Origin: Tianweitania populi
GTDB taxonomy: Bacteria; Pseudomonadota; Alphaproteobacteria; Rhizobiales; Rhizobiaceae
Length of the DNA stretch: 64,000 nt
Reading direction: 5' to 3'
NCBI RefSeq assembly: GCF_014652875.1
Contig: NZ_BMZQ01000002.1
Coordinates: 558,001 to 622,000 of the forward strand
Position 1 is the stretch's first letter. Every line of letters begins with the position of its first letter. Under the pieces are notes generated by a model, which did not search any database, had not been told where the DNA came from, and saw nothing but the letters and a program-made list of their open reading frames with translations. Shown here in pieces: positions 9,324-18,695 of the stretch. Both the position numbers and the translations under genes were made by a program.

Positions 9324-9374
9324 ATTACCCCCACCCGAACCTTCGGTTCGACCTCCCCTCAAGGGGGAGGTTGG
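9324..9374 (+). repeat. Dispersed intergenic repeat, copy 3
   Basis: Begins ATTACCCCCACCCGAACC, has the central palindrome GAACCTTCGGTTC, and ends GACCTCCCCTCAAGGGGGAGG. Same orientation and ends as copy 1, with a different central palindrome. It ends about 26 bp beyond the DUF4174 stop codon. Confidence 0.75.
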
Positions 9375-9400
9375 CGGACAACCACTAGGAGTTCACGACC

Positions 9401-9841
9401 TTAGTCGTTTTCGCGCGCTTCCCGCTGCCGCATCGGCATGGAGTCGATCAGTTCGAACAGTGCGCCTGAGGTGACGGGCTTGGTGTCGCGCAGCTTTTCC
9501 TGGCCATCCTTGCCAAGGAGGATGACCGTGAAGCGCTCCTGATCGTCGACGCGAAAGCGACGGCGCAGGGCGTCGGCCGGCGGTAAGCCACCCTCCCCGC
9601 CATCTGAAACGATGCCGCCGACGATCGTCAGAACGGTTAGATCTCGGCTCTCCGCTTCCGCATGAACGGCGTGAAGGTCGTCCGTTTGATCGGCCACGCT
9701 CTGGTTCATCCGATCGCCGAACACCAGCACCACGCGCCGTTTCCAAAGAAACTTGCCCAACAGATCGCCGCTGTTTGCAGGCGGCGGCATGGCGGCGGCA
9801 GTTATGGCGATCGATGCGGCGGCAAGCAGATGCATCATCAT
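9401..9841 (-). CDS. Secreted DUF4174 domain protein
   Basis: A 146-residue protein with a short hydrophobic N-terminus (LLAAASIAITAAAMPPPA) that looks like a signal peptide, followed by a DUF4174 domain (LWKRRVVLVFGD near residue 33, RFTVILLGKDGQEKLR near 105, and DSMPMRQREA at the end). The family is thioredoxin-like in outline and of unknown function, probably periplasmic. Three consecutive ATG codons open the frame, so the exact start is uncertain by two residues. It is a monocistronic gene. Confidence 0.82.
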   Translation of the reverse strand: MMMHLLAAASIAITAAAMPPPANSGDLLGKFLWKRRVVLVFGDRMNQSVADQTDDLHAVHAEAESRDLTVLTIVGGIVSDGGEGGLPPADALRRRFRVDDQERFTVILLGKDGQEKLRDTKPVTSGALFELIDSMPMRQREAREND

Positions 9842-9950
9842 GGCTGTTTGTTCCGTTCGGAGTCAGAATACTACAGCGGCTTGCCGACGCGTCACTAGGC
9901 CGGAAGGGCTAGACCAAGCCGGCTTCCAGTCCGATGCTGCCAGGCTGCTG

Positions 9951-10658
9951 TCAGGGATTTTCCTGCATATAGGCTGGCAGTTCGGCTACCGAACCTAGGA
10001 TCACATCGGCAAGGCTGCCCAGCGTCTTACGCGACCCTGTGCCGCTGAGAACGCCAACCGCGAGACCAGCACCAGCCGCGCGCGCCATTTCCAGATCGTG
10101 ACGGTTGTCGCCGACCATCGCCACTTCGCTGGGCCGCAACCCGTTCATGTCGGCAAAAGCGTGCAGCGCATCGGGCGCAGGCTTGGGGTTGGCCACCGCA
10201 TCATATCCGTAAGCTGCCGCGAACATTTGCGCGATACCCAAAGCCAGCAGGGTCTTTTCCGCACCAAGTGTGGAATCGTTGGTGGCGACACCGAGCTTGA
10301 TGCCGTTTTCGTGCAGGGTCGCCAGTGCTTCCTTCACGCCGTCGAGCGCGACCGCATGATTGGCGCCTTCCTGCGCCGTGAAACGGTCATAGCTGGCAAC
10401 CAGCGCATGACGTTCTTCGGCGTCGGCTTCGGGATACCAAAGCTGGATGAGCTCGGCATTGGTGCCGGCGGCAAACACGGAGTCAGCCTTGAAGCAGCGA
10501 TTTTCCGCGTCATAGCCGGCGACAGCCAGCAGGCGGTCGGCTTCCGCGCGATCACTGTCAGCGGCTTTCATCGCCATGTTTTCGGCAATTGCGCGCCACG
10601 TCGCTTCGAAGTCGATGAGGGTTCCGTCCTTGTCGAACAGGATCGCCTTGATTGCCAT
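9951..10658 (-). CDS. HAD-superfamily hydrolase, phosphoglycolate phosphatase-like
   Basis: A 235-residue HAD phosphatase. The catalytic aspartates are in FDKDGTLIDF at residues 8-17, motif II is in GVATNDS, and motif III-IV are in KPAPDALHAFADMNGL and AMVGDNRHDLEMARAAGAG. Substrate is unknown; phosphoglycolate or a sugar phosphate is typical for this branch. The ATG at 10658 was chosen because it starts exactly at the conserved core; upstream in-frame codons belong to the pgi region. It follows pgi by 11 bp in the same direction, so the two are probably co-transcribed. Confidence 0.88.
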   Translation of the reverse strand: MAIKAILFDKDGTLIDFEATWRAIAENMAMKAADSDRAEADRLLAVAGYDAENRCFKADSVFAAGTNAELIQLWYPEADAEERHALVASYDRFTAQEGANHAVALDGVKEALATLHENGIKLGVATNDSTLGAEKTLLALGIAQMFAAAYGYDAVANPKPAPDALHAFADMNGLRPSEVAMVGDNRHDLEMARAAGAGLAVGVLSGTGSRKTLGSLADVILGSVAELPAYMQENP

Positions 10659-10669
10659 TCCCGAAGTCC

Positions 10670-12307
10670 TCAGCCGCGCAAGGCAGCGATAGCGGCAACG
10701 AGGCCGGCCGTGGAGGAGTCTCGATCGCCCGTATCCGCCTTGCCCTCGATTACCGGCTGCAAGGCGGTGGCGAGTTCCTTGCCAAGTTCCACGCCCCATT
10801 GGTCGAAGGCGTTAATGCAGAACAAAGCGGCTTCCACGAAGACGCGGTGCTCGTAAAGCGCGATCAGGCGACCGAGCGCATAGGGATCGAGAACCTTATG
10901 CACGATGGTGAGCGACGGCCGGTTGCCGGGGAAAACGCGGTGTGGCGCGAGCTTGGCGACCTCGGCAGCCGACACGCCCTTGGCGGTCAGCTGTGCCGTG
11001 GCTTCTTCCAGCGTGCGGCCGCGCATCAGAGCTTCCGACTGCGCCAGGCAGTTGGCGATCAACAGGTCCTGATGGGTCTTGAGATCCGGCTCGTGCGACT
11101 GGGCGGCGATGATGAACTCGACCGGAATGACATCCGTGCCCTGATGCAGCAGCTGGAAGAAAGCGTGCTGACCGTTGGTGCCGGGCTCGCCCCAGACCAG
11201 CGGCCCGGTCGGCGTTTCCACCGGCTCGCCGTCGCGGGTCACCTGCTTGCCGTTGGATTCCATATCGAGCTGCTGGAGATAGGCCGGCAGACGAAGCAGG
11301 CGCTGCTCGTAGGGGATCACCGCGCGGGCCGGGTATTCGCAGATCACGCGATGCCAATAGCCGATCAGGCCGAGCAGCATCGGCAGATTGCTTTCCACCG
11401 GCGCGTCGCGGAAATGCGTATCAAGCGCATAAGCGCCATCGAGAAAGCGGCGGAAGTTCTGCGGGCCGACGGCGATCATGATCGGCAGGCCGATTGCCGA
11501 CCACAGGGAATAGCGGCCGCCGACCCAGTCCCAGAAGCCAAACACCCGGTTTTCCGGAATGCCGAAGCTCGCCACTTTGTCGAGCGCGGTGGACACGGCT
11601 GCGAAATGATCCGGCACGGCGTCTTCGCCGAGCGCCCCGGCGATCCAGCGCCGCGCGGTGGCGGCATTGGTCATGGTTTCGATCGTGGTGAAGGTTTTCG
11701 ACGCCACGATCACCAGCGTGGAAGCGGGATCGAGGGTCTTCAGCGTGTCGTGAATATGCGCGCCATCGACATTGGACACGAAGTGAGCGCGCGGGCCGTC
11801 ATGGTAAGGTGCCAGCGCCAACGTTGCCATGACCGGGCCAAGATCGGAACCGCCGATGCCGATATTGACGATGTCGGTGATCGGCTTGCCCGTCGCACCC
11901 TTGGCTGCGCCGCTACGAATTTGGTCGGCGAAGGCGCCCATGGCGTCCAGGACGGCGTTGACGTCCGGCAGCACATTCTTGCCATCGACGGTCACGGGAT
12001 CGCTGCCGCCGTTGCGCAGGGCGGTATGGAGAACCGCGCGGCCTTCCGTTGTGTTGATGATGTCGCCGGCAAACATCGCATCGCGGCGCTCAGTCACGCC
12101 CGCAGCATCGGCCAGGTTGCGCAGAAGCTGCATCGTTTCCGTGGTCACGCCGCATTTGGACCAGTCGAGCAGCAGGTCTTCGAAGGATGCGGACAGGTCG
12201 GTGAAGCGGTTGGCGTCGTCGCCAAACAGCGCGCGCATGTCGGTAGGCAGGGTTTCGCGATGGCTGCGCAGGGCGGCGATCGCTTCGGCAACATGCGGCT
12301 TGGACAT
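10670..12307 (-). CDS. pgi: Glucose-6-phosphate isomerase
   Basis: A 545-residue enzyme interconverting glucose 6-phosphate and fructose 6-phosphate in the cytoplasm. Family signatures are visible: [28 protein letters not shown], the active-site [14 protein letters not shown], and QLDMESNGK near the C-terminal third. Length matches the family. The ATG at 12307 has a clear AAGGAG nine bases upstream, whereas an earlier in-frame start would add 29 unconserved residues. It is the first gene of a pgi-HAD phosphatase pair, divergent from the MocR regulator. Confidence 0.96.
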   Translation of the reverse strand: MSKPHVAEAIAALRSHRETLPTDMRALFGDDANRFTDLSASFEDLLLDWSKCGVTTETMQLLRNLADAAGVTERRDAMFAGDIINTTEGRAVLHTALRNGGSDPVTVDGKNVLPDVNAVLDAMGAFADQIRSGAAKGATGKPITDIVNIGIGGSDLGPVMATLALAPYHDGPRAHFVSNVDGAHIHDTLKTLDPASTLVIVASKTFTTIETMTNAATARRWIAGALGEDAVPDHFAAVSTALDKVASFGIPENRVFGFWDWVGGRYSLWSAIGLPIMIAVGPQNFRRFLDGAYALDTHFRDAPVESNLPMLLGLIGYWHRVICEYPARAVIPYEQRLLRLPAYLQQLDMESNGKQVTRDGEPVETPTGPLVWGEPGTNGQHAFFQLLHQGTDVIPVEFIIAAQSHEPDLKTHQDLLIANCLAQSEALMRGRTLEEATAQLTAKGVSAAEVAKLAPHRVFPGNRPSLTIVHKVLDPYALGRLIALYEHRVFVEAALFCINAFDQWGVELGKELATALQPVIEGKADTGDRDSSTAGLVAAIAALRG

Positions 12308-12504
12308 AAAACGCTCCTTGTTCGCATCGGAATGCAACATTTTGCATAGCGCGGCCTCGTGTCTTCGCGCCAGTTTTATCGCGATGCTTAGCAACCTATT
12401 CCTGCCGTTGAAGGACGCATCAAAAGAATTGGTGGCTCAGCGCATTGGTCCAGGGTTGATCCAGATCACCCCCTCCCATAGCGTCAGGATGGAGGGAATT
12501 TTCC

Positions 12505-13998
12505 ATGTCGCATCGCAATGACGCCGCCCTGTGGTCGGGCCTGTTTCGTATTTCGGCCGATTCAGGCCAGACGCTGCAGGCGCAAATTCGTCAGGCGATC
12601 GTGGCGGCGATTCTCGACCGGCAGATCGCGGCGTCCATGCCGCTGCCGTCCTGCCGTATCCTCGCCGACAAGCTCGGCGTCGCGCGCGGCACGGTGGTGA
12701 TCGCGTTTCAGCAGCTGGTTGACCAGGGCTTTCTCGTTGCGCGCGAACGGCGCGGGCATTTTGTCAATCCGCAGGTGCTGGCCACCCCCGGCAAGCCTGC
12801 AATGAAGACCGATATCGCGCCGGCCGGCCTGGACTGGAAGGCACGGCGGCGGGTGGCGGCCAGCGACATGCCGCGTCCGGCCAAGCGCGAAGACTGGATC
12901 GCCTCGACCTATCCGTTCGTGTACGGCCAATTCGATCCGAACCTGTTCCCGACCGCGGAATGGCGCGAATGCAACCGCATGGCGCTGGCCGTGCTCGAGA
13001 TCCGCAACTGGGCGTCAGATGTTGTGGATCGCGACGATCCGCTGCTGATCGAGCAGATCCAAGCGCGTTTGCTGCCGCGCAAGGGCATCTTTGCCAATCC
13101 CGACGAGATCATCGTGACGCTCGGCGCGCAGAACGCGCTCTACATGCTGGCCACGCTCCTGATGGGCAAGGGCTCGCGGGTGGCGATGGAAAATCCCGGC
13201 TATCCCGATGCGCGCGCGATCTTCACGCTGGCCGGCGCGGCGATCGATCCGGTGCCGGTGGACAAGGATGGGCTGGTTGTTTCCGACATTCCACACGACA
13301 GCGGCTTCGTGTTCACCACGCCCAGCCATCATTGCCCGACCATGGTGCCGATGACGCCGGCGCGGCGGCAGGCGCTGATCGCCAGCGCGATCGCCAACGA
13401 CCAGATCATCATCGAAGACGGGTACGACAGCCAGTTGGTGGACCAGTCGCCGCAGCAGGCTCTGAAGAGCTTGGATCGCAGCGGGCGCGTGGTTTATGTC
13501 GGCTCAATGTCGAAGACCTTGGCGCCCGGCTTGCGGCTTGGCTACATCGTGGCATCCGCCGATCTGATCGCCGAGTTGCGGGCCTTGCGGCGCTTCATGA
13601 TGCGCCATCCGCCGGCCAACAACCAGCGCGCGGTGGCGCTGTTCCTGTCGCTCGGCCACCATGAAGCGCTGGTGCGGCGCATGTCGCATGCCTATGAGGA
13701 GCGCCGCCGCAGGCTGGTGCAGGCGACCTCCGCCTTCCTGCCGGAATGGCAGACGCATGATCCCGCCGGCGGCACGTCGCTGTGGCTGGAAGGGCCTTCG
13801 GACATCGACACGCGTGCGCTGGCTGAAGCAGCGGCGGCCCGGTCCGTGCTGGTGGAACCGGGCGAGCGCTTCTTTGTCGGCGAAAACAAGCCGAAGCGCT
13901 TCATGCGGCTCGGCATTTCCTCGATTGGGTTGCAGCAGATCGAGCCCGGAATCCGCGAACTCGCCGCTGCCGTCGGCCGCCGCTCGGTCGCGGCCTAG
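12505..13998 (+). CDS. MocR-type transcriptional regulator (GntR DNA-binding domain fused to a PLP aminotransferase domain)
   Basis: A 497-residue fusion. Residues about 20-90 are a winged helix of the GntR type (LPSCRILADKLGVARGTVVIAFQQL), and residues about 130-490 are a fold-type I aminotransferase domain with the PLP lysine in GSMSKTLAPGLRLGY. Members such as PdxR, GabR and TauR sense PLP or amino compounds. No pyridoxine, GABA or taurine gene lies beside it, so its target is unknown. A GGAGGG precedes the ATG. Two ATTGGT hexamers 16 bp apart (12428 and 12444) lie upstream and could be part of an autoregulatory site. Its stop overlaps that of the convergent epimerase gene (CTAG). Confidence 0.9.
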   Translation: MSHRNDAALWSGLFRISADSGQTLQAQIRQAIVAAILDRQIAASMPLPSCRILADKLGVARGTVVIAFQQLVDQGFLVARERRGHFVNPQVLATPGKPAMKTDIAPAGLDWKARRRVAASDMPRPAKREDWIASTYPFVYGQFDPNLFPTAEWRECNRMALAVLEIRNWASDVVDRDDPLLIEQIQARLLPRKGIFANPDEIIVTLGAQNALYMLATLLMGKGSRVAMENPGYPDARAIFTLAGAAIDPVPVDKDGLVVSDIPHDSGFVFTTPSHHCPTMVPMTPARRQALIASAIANDQIIIEDGYDSQLVDQSPQQALKSLDRSGRVVYVGSMSKTLAPGLRLGYIVASADLIAELRALRRFMMRHPPANNQRAVALFLSLGHHEALVRRMSHAYEERRRRLVQATSAFLPEWQTHDPAGGTSLWLEGPSDIDTRALAEAAAARSVLVEPGERFFVGENKPKRFMRLGISSIGLQQIEPGIRELAAAVGRRSVAA

Positions 13999-15086
13999 CG
14001 CAGGAAGGTTTCGTCGTAGGGCAGGCTTGTTCGCGCGCCATCCTCGAAGGTGACGGCGAGCGTGCCGCTCTCCGCTTCCACGCTGCGGACGGGGTTGTGC
14101 GTGTCGGCTAGCGGCGTGACGCCGAAGACTTGGCGCACGACCACATCGCTCTCGCCGAGTGGAAAGGCGGTGGGGATGCCTTGCCTTGTCAGCGCATTTT
14201 CACCCAGCGAAACCGCATGCCCGGACGCGCTTGCGCAGGCGTCTTCGATGCCGAGAACGCCGACGTGGCGGCTGTTCCAAGGGGCATAATCGCGGCCTCC
14301 GTTGGACATCCAGAGCATGGTCACCGGCAGGATATCCGGCTGTTTCAGGACGATCAGCATGTCCCTTTCGGCGTGACGGCTGATCGTGGTCCAGCCCAGC
14401 GCTGACCCTTCCGCTTCCGCGAGGGTGAGGAAGTCTTCATGACGTTCAGCAGGCGGATAGATGCGCAGATCGGCGGTGCCGCCATCGGCCAGTGGAAAGG
14501 CGGTGAGATCGGCTTGTGCGGGATAGGCCAAGGAGTAGCGGCCGCGCGAGGGGTCCGGCTCCAGAGGCGTGTCGGGCGTCAGCGCGAAGCGTTTGGGCGA
14601 GAAGCCGAGCAGACCACCGGCCTGCATCTGCGTCATCAAGTGATGCGACACGGAAATGCCGCCCTGCCCGCCAAGAAAGCGGTGTTCCTGATAGATGAAG
14701 GGGTGGCCGTCGCGCAGGGTGATGCGCTTTTCGACGGTGGCGCCGAACACTCGGCGGCTAAGCCGGAAGGTCGCGACACGCGCGCCCTCTGTCCGCTCAT
14801 CCGCAACGAACGACCATGGCGCGTTGGCGGTCCAGCCGTGGCCGGGCGCTTCTTCCACGTCGTTGCGGGAAAAAGGCGCGCAAAGGAAGTCGCCGGACAG
14901 ACGCGCGAGCCCGCTCGGCGTGCCTTCGGGCATGGCTTCGCCGCTGTCGATCCAGGGCGCGCGGTGCAGCGGGGTGAGCACGCGGCCGTCCTGCTCCACC
15001 TCGAGCGAAGCGATGTGGCCGTTGACGAGGTCGAGCACCAGCCTGACACCGGCAACCTCAACGCGATGATATCCGTCCTGACGCAT
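13995..15086 (-). CDS. Aldose 1-epimerase-like (galactose mutarotase fold) protein
   Basis: A 363-residue protein resembling aldose epimerase family members that bind sugar ligands in a beta-sandwich. The pattern fits: LVNGHIASLEVEQDGR near the start, a LSGDFLCAPFSRND segment, YQEHRFLGGQGGISVSHH in the middle (candidate catalytic histidines) and SNGGRDYAPWNSRHVGVLGIEDACA near residue 265. It has a strong GGAGGAGG ribosome binding site. It does not look like a classical GalM, so substrate and activity are open. Its stop overlaps the convergent MocR gene by 4 bp. Confidence 0.7.
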   Translation of the reverse strand: MRQDGYHRVEVAGVRLVLDLVNGHIASLEVEQDGRVLTPLHRAPWIDSGEAMPEGTPSGLARLSGDFLCAPFSRNDVEEAPGHGWTANAPWSFVADERTEGARVATFRLSRRVFGATVEKRITLRDGHPFIYQEHRFLGGQGGISVSHHLMTQMQAGGLLGFSPKRFALTPDTPLEPDPSRGRYSLAYPAQADLTAFPLADGGTADLRIYPPAERHEDFLTLAEAEGSALGWTTISRHAERDMLIVLKQPDILPVTMLWMSNGGRDYAPWNSRHVGVLGIEDACASASGHAVSLGENALTRQGIPTAFPLGESDVVVRQVFGVTPLADTHNPVRSVEAESGTLAVTFEDGARTSLPYDETFLR

Positions 15087-15208
15087 GGCAGTCCTCCTCC
15101 GGCTGCCTTATGTGAACACGGCCGGCGCTGGCAAGAGAGTCGCGCCAAGCCGGAACCACTCAGCCCACCCCTACCTTAACGCGCATCGTCACCGCCCGAG
15201 GACGCTCC

Positions 15209-16780
15209 TTGATCCGCAAGAAAGTCAGGCCGCCGCGCAACCTCGTTCTGGTGATGGGCGACCAGCTGGATGGCCAGTCTGCGGCGTTCGATGGCTTCGA
15301 CCCCGTCAACGACATCATCCTGATGATGGAGCTGCGCGAGGAAGCCGATAACATCCCCCAGAACAAGCGCCGCATCGCCTTCTTCTTCGCGGCCATGCGG
15401 CACTTCTGCGAAGAGCAGCGAGCGCTCGGCAGGACGGTGCTTTACTCGGAGCTGGACGAGCCCGGAAACGTCGGCAGCTTTGCCGGCGAGGTGCAGCGGC
15501 GTTTCTCGCAGATCAAGCCTGACGGCGCGGTGATCGTGCTCGAGCCCGGCGATTACCGGGTGCGCGAAAGCCTCGAAGCGCTCGATCTGCCGATCCAATT
15601 TCGCGAAGACCGACACTTCCTGTGTTCGCGCGAAGACTTCGTCGCCATGCGCGAAGAGCAGCCGACGATGATTCTCGAAACCTTCTACCGCGCCATGCGG
15701 GTGAAGCACGATATTCTTATGAACGGCGACAAGCCGGTCGGCGGCCAGTGGAATTTCGACAAGGATAACCGCAAGAGCTTTGGCCGCAACGGCCCGCCGC
15801 TGCTGCCGCCCAAACCCACCTTCAAGCCGGATGAAATCACTGGGGATGTGCTGGCGCTGGTGGAGCGCTGCTTTCCCGACAACCCCGGCTCATTGGCGCG
15901 CTTCGACTTGCCGGTGACGCGGGAGCACGCGTTGCAAGCGCTGGACGACTTCGTGCGCTACCGCCTGCCCGAGTTCGGCCGCTATCAGGATGCGATGGCG
16001 GGCGGACAGCCCTTCTTGTTCCATTCCGTTCTGTCCGGGCCGCTCAACCTGCATCTCCTCAACCCGCGCGAGGTATTAGATGCGGTTCTGGACAATCCGT
16101 CGAACGCGCCACTGAATGCCGTCGAAGGGTTCGTGCGGCAGGTGCTCGGTTGGCGTGAATGGGTGCGCGGAATCTATTGGCACCTCATGCCGGATTATGC
16201 CGAGCGAAACGCGCTCGACGCCGATCTGCCGGTGCCGCGCTTTTACTGGACCGGCGAGACGGACATGCGCTGTCTGGCGGAAGCCATCGGCCATACGATC
16301 CACCATGCCTACGCCCATCATATCGAGCGGCTGATGGTGCTTGGCCAGTTCTGCTTGCTGCTCGGCGTGCGGCCCTATGACGTGCATCGCTGGCATATGT
16401 CGATGTTCTGGGACGCGATCGACTGGGTGTCGTTGCCCAACACGCTGGGCATGAGCCAGCATGGCGATGGCGGCGTGATGGGCACCAAGCCTTACTGCGC
16501 ATCCGGCGCTTACATCGACCGCATGAGCGACCATTGCGGGCGCTGCCGCTATGATCCGCAGCAGAGCATCGGCGACCGCGCCTGCCCCTTCACCACGCTT
16601 TATTGGGACTTTCTCGCCCGCCACCAGGAACGGCTCGCCGGCAATACCCGCATGCGTGGTCCCTTCATGAACCTCGCCCGCAAGGATCCTGAAGAGATGC
16701 AGCAGATCCGCGACCGCGCCGTCATGCTGCGCGAGACGCTGACGGCGGAAACGTTCCTGCCCGAGCCAGGTCAGGCGTAG
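15209..16780 (+). CDS. Iron-sulfur bacterial cryptochrome/(6-4) photolyase, PhrB-like
   Basis: A 523-residue flavoprotein of the FeS-BCP family, close in pattern to Agrobacterium PhrB, which repairs (6-4) photoproducts with light. It begins with the antenna-binding alpha/beta domain (LVLVMGDQL), followed by a helical FAD domain with APLNAVEGFVRQVLGWREWVRGIYW (split around the core), PRFYWTGETDM and NTLGMSQHGDGGVMGTKPY. Four cysteines expected to hold the 4Fe-4S cluster are present at residues 355, 443, 446 and 459 (MRCLAE, HCGRCRYDP, RACPF). The proposed start is TTG with GAGGAC upstream; no closer ATG keeps the domain intact. The 3' end overlaps the convergent PfkB kinase gene by 10 bp. Confidence 0.93.
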   Translation: MIRKKVRPPRNLVLVMGDQLDGQSAAFDGFDPVNDIILMMELREEADNIPQNKRRIAFFFAAMRHFCEEQRALGRTVLYSELDEPGNVGSFAGEVQRRFSQIKPDGAVIVLEPGDYRVRESLEALDLPIQFREDRHFLCSREDFVAMREEQPTMILETFYRAMRVKHDILMNGDKPVGGQWNFDKDNRKSFGRNGPPLLPPKPTFKPDEITGDVLALVERCFPDNPGSLARFDLPVTREHALQALDDFVRYRLPEFGRYQDAMAGGQPFLFHSVLSGPLNLHLLNPREVLDAVLDNPSNAPLNAVEGFVRQVLGWREWVRGIYWHLMPDYAERNALDADLPVPRFYWTGETDMRCLAEAIGHTIHHAYAHHIERLMVLGQFCLLLGVRPYDVHRWHMSMFWDAIDWVSLPNTLGMSQHGDGGVMGTKPYCASGAYIDRMSDHCGRCRYDPQQSIGDRACPFTTLYWDFLARHQERLAGNTRMRGPFMNLARKDPEEMQQIRDRAVMLRETLTAETFLPEPGQA

Positions 16781-17673
16781 CAGCGCGGGAAGGTGGAGAT
16801 CGCGCGCGCGGCCGTGGCCACGCCGCGTTCGAGCGCGGATTCGATCGTGCTGTTTTCGCTCAAGCTTGCCAGGAACGCCGCATTGAACGTGTCGCCCGCG
16901 CCGACCGTGTCGATGACCGTCACTTCCGGCGCGCGGGCATTAATCATGTCGTCCTGTGTGTAGGCGGAGGCGCCATCCGGGCCACGCTTGATGATCAGCA
17001 TCTGCTCGTCTCGAAGCGTCTTCACCAGCGTTTCGGCGGCGGCATCGAGATCAGCGAGACCAGTGAAGCCCTTGGCTTCCTCGGCATTGATCAGGGCGAT
17101 GTCGGCGGCTTCAAGCCAGGTCTGGAAGGCGGCGCGATTGTCATCGGTCCAGCCTTCCACGGGCCAGCCGGGATCGATGGCTGTTCGCCAGCCCTTGGCT
17201 TTCAGGGCTTGCAGCAGGGTCACGGTGTCGGCGGCAATTGCCGGCATGAGGAAGCCGCCGGACAGGATGGCATAAGCGCGGCTGTGCGGCGCATCGGAGA
17301 TATGGGCGAGTAGATCGTCCAGTTGCGCGCTTTGCAGATGGCCGGGCGTGGTGAAGAAGACCCGGTCGCCGCCTTTGTGGACGATGCCGACTGTCAGCGT
17401 CGTATCGGCCACATCGTCAATCCAGACACTGCTCGCCGGATCGAACTGTGCGCGCAGCCAAAGGCCGTTCGGATCTGTGCCGGTGGAGGCAATGAAGCGA
17501 TGCGGAATGCGGAGGCCGGTCAGTGCCAGCGCGGTGTTGCCGGCCGAGCCGCCGGCGCGCTGTTCCGAGCGCTTCACCACCACTTCCGTGCCGATCGCCG
17601 GCCAGCCATCGACTTCGCCGAGAACGAGATCGACATTCGCATTGCCGAGCACGAGCAGCGCCGGCGTTGTCAT
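16771..17673 (-). CDS. PfkB-family carbohydrate kinase
   Basis: A 300-residue ribokinase-fold kinase that should phosphorylate a sugar or nucleoside with ATP. Motif 1 is visible as RAGGSAGNTALAL near residue 40 and motif 2 as DTVGAGDTFNAAFLASL near 255, containing the catalytic aspartate. It is the last gene of the eight-gene CUT2 transport operon, overlapping the SIS gene by 4 bp. Together with the SIS protein it suggests the imported sugar is phosphorylated and then isomerised or deglycated. The specific substrate is unknown. Confidence 0.9.
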   Translation of the reverse strand: MTTPALLVLGNANVDLVLGEVDGWPAIGTEVVVKRSEQRAGGSAGNTALALTGLRIPHRFIASTGTDPNGLWLRAQFDPASSVWIDDVADTTLTVGIVHKGGDRVFFTTPGHLQSAQLDDLLAHISDAPHSRAYAILSGGFLMPAIAADTVTLLQALKAKGWRTAIDPGWPVEGWTDDNRAAFQTWLEAADIALINAEEAKGFTGLADLDAAAETLVKTLRDEQMLIIKRGPDGASAYTQDDMINARAPEVTVIDTVGAGDTFNAAFLASLSENSTIESALERGVATAARAISTFPRCYA

Positions 17674-18695
17674 GGCGCCTCGCCGTCCGTAACCTTCGAC
17701 GAACGAAGAGGCGCGCCGAAGCCTTTACCGATCCGGGCGGCCGCAGCTTCGATCGCCAACCGCTGCACGGCAGGCAGCAGCGTGGAAACGGCGGCTAGAC
17801 CGGTTTGTTCGGGCAAGGGGATCGTTATCGCGCCTTTTACCGGAGGCTGCGCACCGAAGTCGAACAGGATCGGCGTCAGGCCGTATGAGACAGCAGCTTC
17901 CGCAACCCGCGTGATCGCTGCCGCATCGGGGCCGACGGGCCGCGCCAGGATCAGCGCCATGTCTGGCCGCAGCATCTCCATCGGCCCATGCAGGAGCTGT
18001 CCGAGTTCCAGCGCCAGCGACGGCGTGCGCGCCAGTTCGGTGAAGGTTAGGGCTGCGGCTTCCAGCGCGCTATGCGGCTGGGCGCGACCGGACAGAACCA
18101 GAAGCGAGCAGGTTCGCAGGTGCTCGATGGCTTCCTTCGGCGGCGCGACGCCAAACGGATCGGCACTTTCCAGCACGTCAAGCAGAGGCTTTGTGTCCGC
18201 GCCGAGTTCACCGAGGATCGCCACATGCAGGCTGAGCGTGATGAGAATGCTGCGGGTGGCGGCAAAGGCCCGTTCGCGACCGCCCTGCCCGATCAAACAC
18301 GGCATGGCGCGGCCCAGCGTCGAATCCGCGTTGAGCGTCAGACCGAAGTGATCGGTGCGGTCGGGGTTGCGATCGAGATAGGCGGCGATCTCGCCCGAGC
18401 CGCCGGATTGTGAGGTGAGCAGGGTCACGCGCGGTCGGGCAGGCAGCGGCGCGCGCATGGTTTCGGACAGGACTTCGGCGGTCGCGTCGATGCCGGCTTC
18501 GCGATAGCTGGCGAGCGCCATGCGGTTCGCCCAATGCGAAGCGCCCATGCCGAGCATCAGGAGCCGGCCGGTTTCGCGGATGCGGGTGGCGATCTCGGCG
18601 GCCTGGGCTTGCGCGCGCGCAAGGCTTTCGAGGCCGTCACGATACTGCCGCGCCATCTCGGCGCGAAGGGTGACGAGGCCCGGCAGTTCAGTCAT
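17670..18695 (-). CDS. SIS-domain (sugar isomerase/deglycase) protein
   Basis: A 341-residue double-SIS-domain protein related to the isomerase half of GlmS, AgaS and FrlB, which act on phosphorylated amino sugars or Amadori compounds. The first SIS loop is seen in RLLMLGMGASHWANR and LTSQSGGSGEIAAYL, the second in LLVLSGRAQPHSALEAA and ELGQLLHGPMEM, the latter near the usual catalytic Glu/His region. ATG at 18695 is preferred over one eight codons earlier because it limits overlap with the upstream Gfo/Idh gene to 8 bp. It belongs to the CUT2 sugar operon. Confidence 0.85.
   Translation of the reverse strand: MTELPGLVTLRAEMARQYRDGLESLARAQAQAAEIATRIRETGRLLMLGMGASHWANRMALASYREAGIDATAEVLSETMRAPLPARPRVTLLTSQSGGSGEIAAYLDRNPDRTDHFGLTLNADSTLGRAMPCLIGQGGRERAFAATRSILITLSLHVAILGELGADTKPLLDVLESADPFGVAPPKEAIEHLRTCSLLVLSGRAQPHSALEAAALTFTELARTPSLALELGQLLHGPMEMLRPDMALILARPVGPDAAAITRVAEAAVSYGLTPILFDFGAQPPVKGAITIPLPEQTGLAAVSTLLPAVQRLAIEAAAARIGKGFGAPLRSSKVTDGEAP

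Larger units (their letters stand above)
9039..9400. other. Intergenic region with three dispersed GC-rich repeats
   Basis: This 362-bp stretch between the ligase gene and the convergent DUF4174 gene has no convincing coding sequence. About 145 bp of it is three copies of one short repeat family, listed separately. The remainder around 9130-9260 shows nothing recognisable. Confidence 0.75.

Noticed and set aside
9075-9374. Repeats considered as a CRISPR array
   Set aside because: Only three copies, one inverted, with irregular spacing and no cas genes. They are palindromic dispersed repeats.
10652-12349. Long open frame on the plus strand (565 codons) opposite pgi
   Set aside because: It is antisense to a fully conserved glucose-6-phosphate isomerase; high GC leaves long shadow frames. 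Its product is His/Arg-rich without domain motifs.
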